Assembly: GCA_029865515.1 (NCBI GenBank)
Contig: JAOUGQ010000039.1
Coordinates: 1-16,579, forward strand
Source of the DNA: Nitrospirota bacterium
GTDB taxonomy: Bacteria > Nitrospirota > Nitrospiria > Nitrospirales > UBA8639
Reading direction: 5' to 3'
Length of the DNA stretch: 16,579 bases
Position 1 is the first letter of the stretch; the number at the start of each line of letters is the position of its first letter. Positions 14,615 to 16,579 of this stretch are shown here, piece after piece. The notes below the pieces were generated by a model that was not told where the DNA came from, did not search any database, and was given only the letters and a program-made list of their open reading frames with translations. The translations under genes and the position numbers were made by a program.

Positions 14615-15121
14615 TCATGCAATGACCCAAACGGCAAAGCTCGAGGTTTGCCGAACCAGCTCTTCCCCCACATGGTGATGAAACATTTCCTTGAAATTAG
14701 AATACGATTCGCGTCCGACCACGATGGTGCCGCAATTCTGCTTGTGGGCTGTCTCGATCAACTCATGGACAATGTCCGGGCGGTGGATGGATTGAGAAAA
14801 TACCGTGGTGATCATGACGGGTAACACCCCAATTCGATACAGAATAGTCTTGGCATTATCCAACATGGGTTCCGCAGCCTTTTTCGCATTCTCGATCCAC
14901 TGAGCCTGCTCCTTTTTTAAGATCTGGTCAAGGTTTTGTTCTTTTTCCGGATCTTCGGCTCCCCCGAATTCCAAGAGTTCAGGAGGAATCGGGGGCAGGA
15001 CGTGGAAGAGCACAACCTGAAAATCTTCCCGGGCCCCAATCATGTCAGCCACGTAGGACACGCTCCGGATGGAAGACTCCGAACCGTCGACACCGACGAG
15101 GAATGTTTTGTTTTTCACCAT
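14615..15121 (-). CDS. Universal stress protein, UspA family
   Basis: This 168-residue single-domain protein shows the UspA fold: FLVGVDGSESSIRSVSYVAD at the N-terminus with the conserved Asp12, VVLFHVLPP (36-44), a charged helix (57-90), DIVHELIETAHKQNCGTIVV (116-135) and the closing strand FAVWVIA. The nucleotide motif G-2x-G-9x-G-S/T is degraded: it reads VGRESYSNFKEMFHHHVG, with Ser replacing the second Gly, so ATP binding is uncertain. Family members protect cells in starvation or oxidative stress; the mechanism is unclear. ATG 15121 has AAAGGAG upstream at good spacing. It lies between a trypsin-like protease gene and the amylase gene on the same strand. Confidence 0.93.
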   Translation of the reverse strand: MVKNKTFLVGVDGSESSIRSVSYVADMIGAREDFQVVLFHVLPPIPPELLEFGGAEDPEKEQNLDQILKKEQAQWIENAKKAAEPMLDNAKTILYRIGVLPVMITTVFSQSIHRPDIVHELIETAHKQNCGTIVVGRESYSNFKEMFHHHVGEELVRQTSSFAVWVIA

Positions 15122-15216
15122 GGGATCACTCCTTTACTGAACGTGGATTACGGAACCGTCCTTCATCAGTTCCCCTCGGGATGTTCCACGCCCTGTTCCA
15201 CCCAAGGGGCATTCTG

Positions 15217-15282
15217 AGAGACGGTCTCTTGGTTCGAGTGAGCGAAACGGCTTCACCATACCCGTACAGGCAGGTCTCACTC
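15217..15282. other. Nested inverted repeats after the trypsin-like protease gene
   Basis: AGAGACGGTCTCT (15217-15229) is a perfect 13-base palindrome, and GAGTGAG (15236-15242) pairs with CTCACTC (15276-15282), which overlaps the stop of the protease gene. They lie in the 159-base gap before uspA. No T-run follows, so they are more likely a transcript-end structure or regulator site than a classic terminator. Confidence 0.3.
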
Positions 15283-16153
15283 AATGCCTCCGGGCCTTGG
15301 CTGCGAATGCGAGCAATTGTTTGACCCGAAACACGGGTTCCACCAGACCAATGTCGGTATAACTTTGAGAAAGGAGGGTTTCGGGTACTTTCTTCTTTTC
15401 AAAGGTAATGCCAATCTCCTGTCCGCCTGCAATCAATGGAAGCTGATGAATCCGGGTTTGAGTCACGATTCCTAAAAAAGATACGTCACCTCGTGTGGCA
15501 AAATGTCCGTGTCGATCAATGCCTGCCGGTAATTTAAACACAGGCCCTCCGCTGTTTCCGGGGAATACGTGACCATCAATCCAAAATACCGTTGATTCAG
15601 GTTTGGTCGGTGAAACCCAGGAGACGATGCCTTGCCGCACGAGGGCTTTGGCCGATAAATCCGGGCCCACGGCATCAGGATAGCCAAGTAACATCAATGG
15701 TGCGCCTTCATAAATTTCTTCCGCAGTGCCAAAGTCGCCAAACCGGATTTTTGGTAATTCCCCTCTGCCGGTTTGCTTCTTGGTGAGAGAAAGGGGGACG
15801 CAGGCCAGGTCAACGCGTGAATTGGGGTGAGAGAGCCAGTAGTGTTTGTCTCTGTGCTTGAGAGCAATCCCGACGCCAAAATAGCGATCCACCCGTTTCT
15901 CATCAAACCAGGAAAAACGAAGGTGAAGGCGGGAGGGAGCCCAACGGTCTTGAGAATCTTGAAACACATGTTTAGCGGTTACGAGCCATGGGGTGTGGGT
16001 GGGATCATGTTGTAAACCGAATATGACGCCGGTTCCAACCACGATGAACAGTTTCTTTTTCACCACCCGTCCATTGGGGTTGATGATTTCTGCGTGATGT
16101 ATTCGGCCGATTGCCACGGTGGCATCCCGCCAGCGGTCTATCCATCCTGCCAT
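15281..16153 (-). CDS. Trypsin-like serine protease without export signal
   Basis: This 290-residue protein has a complete chymotrypsin-fold triad: His62 in LVTAKHVF, Asp115 in RVDLACVPL and Ser201 in FPGNSGGPVF. It resembles the trypsin_2/S1C peptidases that include DegP, but has no PDZ domain and no signal peptide; the N-terminus MAGWIDRWRDATVAIG is not a leader. It is therefore probably cytoplasmic, or exported in an unrecognised way. Residues 150-180 (LMLLGYPD, then QGIVSWVS) and 224-235 (VSFLGIVTQTRI) fit the second barrel. It may degrade damaged proteins like its chaperone neighbours, but the substrate is unknown. ATG 16153 has GGAG about 11 bases upstream. It is divergent from the cDPG-synthetase-like gene. 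Confidence 0.88.
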   Translation of the reverse strand: MAGWIDRWRDATVAIGRIHHAEIINPNGRVVKKKLFIVVGTGVIFGLQHDPTHTPWLVTAKHVFQDSQDRWAPSRLHLRFSWFDEKRVDRYFGVGIALKHRDKHYWLSHPNSRVDLACVPLSLTKKQTGRGELPKIRFGDFGTAEEIYEGAPLMLLGYPDAVGPDLSAKALVRQGIVSWVSPTKPESTVFWIDGHVFPGNSGGPVFKLPAGIDRHGHFATRGDVSFLGIVTQTRIHQLPLIAGGQEIGITFEKKKVPETLLSQSYTDIGLVEPVFRVKQLLAFAAKARRH

Positions 16154-16482
16154 ATTTGCTTATCTCCGGATCTTATTAATTAAAATCTGCTGCTTGGGGT
16201 ATTTGTCTTTGAGGAATCGGCGTCATTTTTGCACAGCTTGGTCTATGAGGTGAAGGGGCATCACCGTATTGTGGAAATCGTGGGAATTTTTAACCTGGAT
16301 GTTCTCTTCTGGCCTAGAGTGCTACAGTTCCTCTGCACCTACTGTGGAAGAAAGGCACAAATGGTTCATTGCCAACTGTTGTTAAAAACCCGAACTCCCT
16401 CCTCTGATAACTCCTAGGGCTACTGTGAAGGCCAAGGTCATTCACCAGGGGAAGAAAATCAGACTCAAGAATGGGGGCAATC
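16154..16482. other. Divergent intergenic region at right edge
   Basis: This 329-base gap lies between the trypsin-like protease gene (minus) and the cDPG-synthetase-like gene (plus), so it should hold promoters for both. TTTAATTAATAAGAT near the protease start, read on the minus strand, is AT-rich enough for a -10 region. No repeat, RNA gene or credible protein frame was seen. Confidence 0.5.
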
Positions 16483-16579
16483 ATGCGTCGGACAAGAATC
16501 CTCATCATGGGAGCAGCCGGGCGGGACTTTCATAATTTCAATGTGGTATTTCGTGACGATCCTTCTTCCGAAGTGATCG
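16483..16579 (+). CDS. Cyclic 2,3-diphosphoglycerate synthetase-like protein, N-terminus (runs off right edge)
   Basis: Only 32 residues are present: MRRTRILIMGAAGRDFHNF, then NVVFRDDPSSEVI. The block IMGAAGRDFHNFN followed by FRD is the distinctive N-terminus of the cDPG synthetase/predicted GTPase family (COG2403). In methanogens the enzyme makes cyclic 2,3-diphosphoglycerate, a solute linked to thermal stability; bacterial members are not well characterised. ATG 16483 is preceded by GGGGG at five bases. An in-frame ATG at 16471 would add four residues. Confidence 0.8.
   Translation, partial: MRRTRILIMGAAGRDFHNFNVVFRDDPSSEVI

Noticed and set aside
16229..16417. 62-codon plus-strand frame before the cDPG-synthetase-like gene
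   Set aside because: No family resemblance, no ribosome site, and it lies in an expected promoter region.

Overview
The window looks like a chromosomal stretch of a Gram-negative bacterium, most likely Nitrospirota (Nitrospira-like). The inference rests on gene content: a MlaC-type periplasmic lipid-binding protein, a lipoprotein signal, a monoheme cytochrome c, an archaeal-type S-adenosylmethionine synthetase, the start of a cyclic 2,3-diphosphoglycerate synthetase-like gene, and dispersed intergenic hairpin repeats of the GTCATCC type. The phylum is inferred by family resemblance, and a related deep-branching proteobacterial lineage cannot be excluded.

Layout. 1-814 (minus) is the N-terminal part of a PAS/GAF sensor that runs off the left edge. 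1440-6567 is a minus-strand run, read from high to low coordinates: CBS-domain protein, monoheme cytochrome c, large Lon-like protease, FmdB zinc-ribbon protein, DnaJ. 6568-7354 is a long divergent intergenic region with repeats and palindromes. 7355-9988 (plus) holds Hsp20, MlaC and archaeal-type MAT. 9989-10417 is a repeat-rich gap. 10418-12570 (plus) holds an APC amino-acid permease overlapping a lipoprotein-tagged isoaspartyl methyltransferase. 12599-16153 (minus) holds a trypsin-like protease, a UspA protein and a GH13 amylase-family enzyme. The right edge has the first bases of a cDPG-synthetase-like gene (plus).

Theme. Most genes concern protein quality control and stress survival: two chaperones (DnaJ, Hsp20), two proteases (Lon-like, trypsin-like), a damaged-protein repair enzyme (PCMT), UspA and a CBS protein. 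A SAM synthetase and an amino-acid permease lie next to the SAM-dependent repair enzyme, and a glucan-active enzyme may draw on storage carbohydrate. I see no phage, CRISPR array, toxin-antitoxin pair, rRNA or tRNA.

Points most worth a second look: the PCMT carries a lipobox, which implies an extracytoplasmic repair enzyme that would need SAM outside the cytoplasm; the Lon-like protease keeps the Ser/Lys dyad but has degraded nucleotide-binding motifs; the dnaJ leader contains mutually exclusive hairpins plus a palindrome; tandem stem-loops sit at the mlaC start; a sigma-54-like promoter precedes hsp20; and two intergenic repeat families recur side by side.
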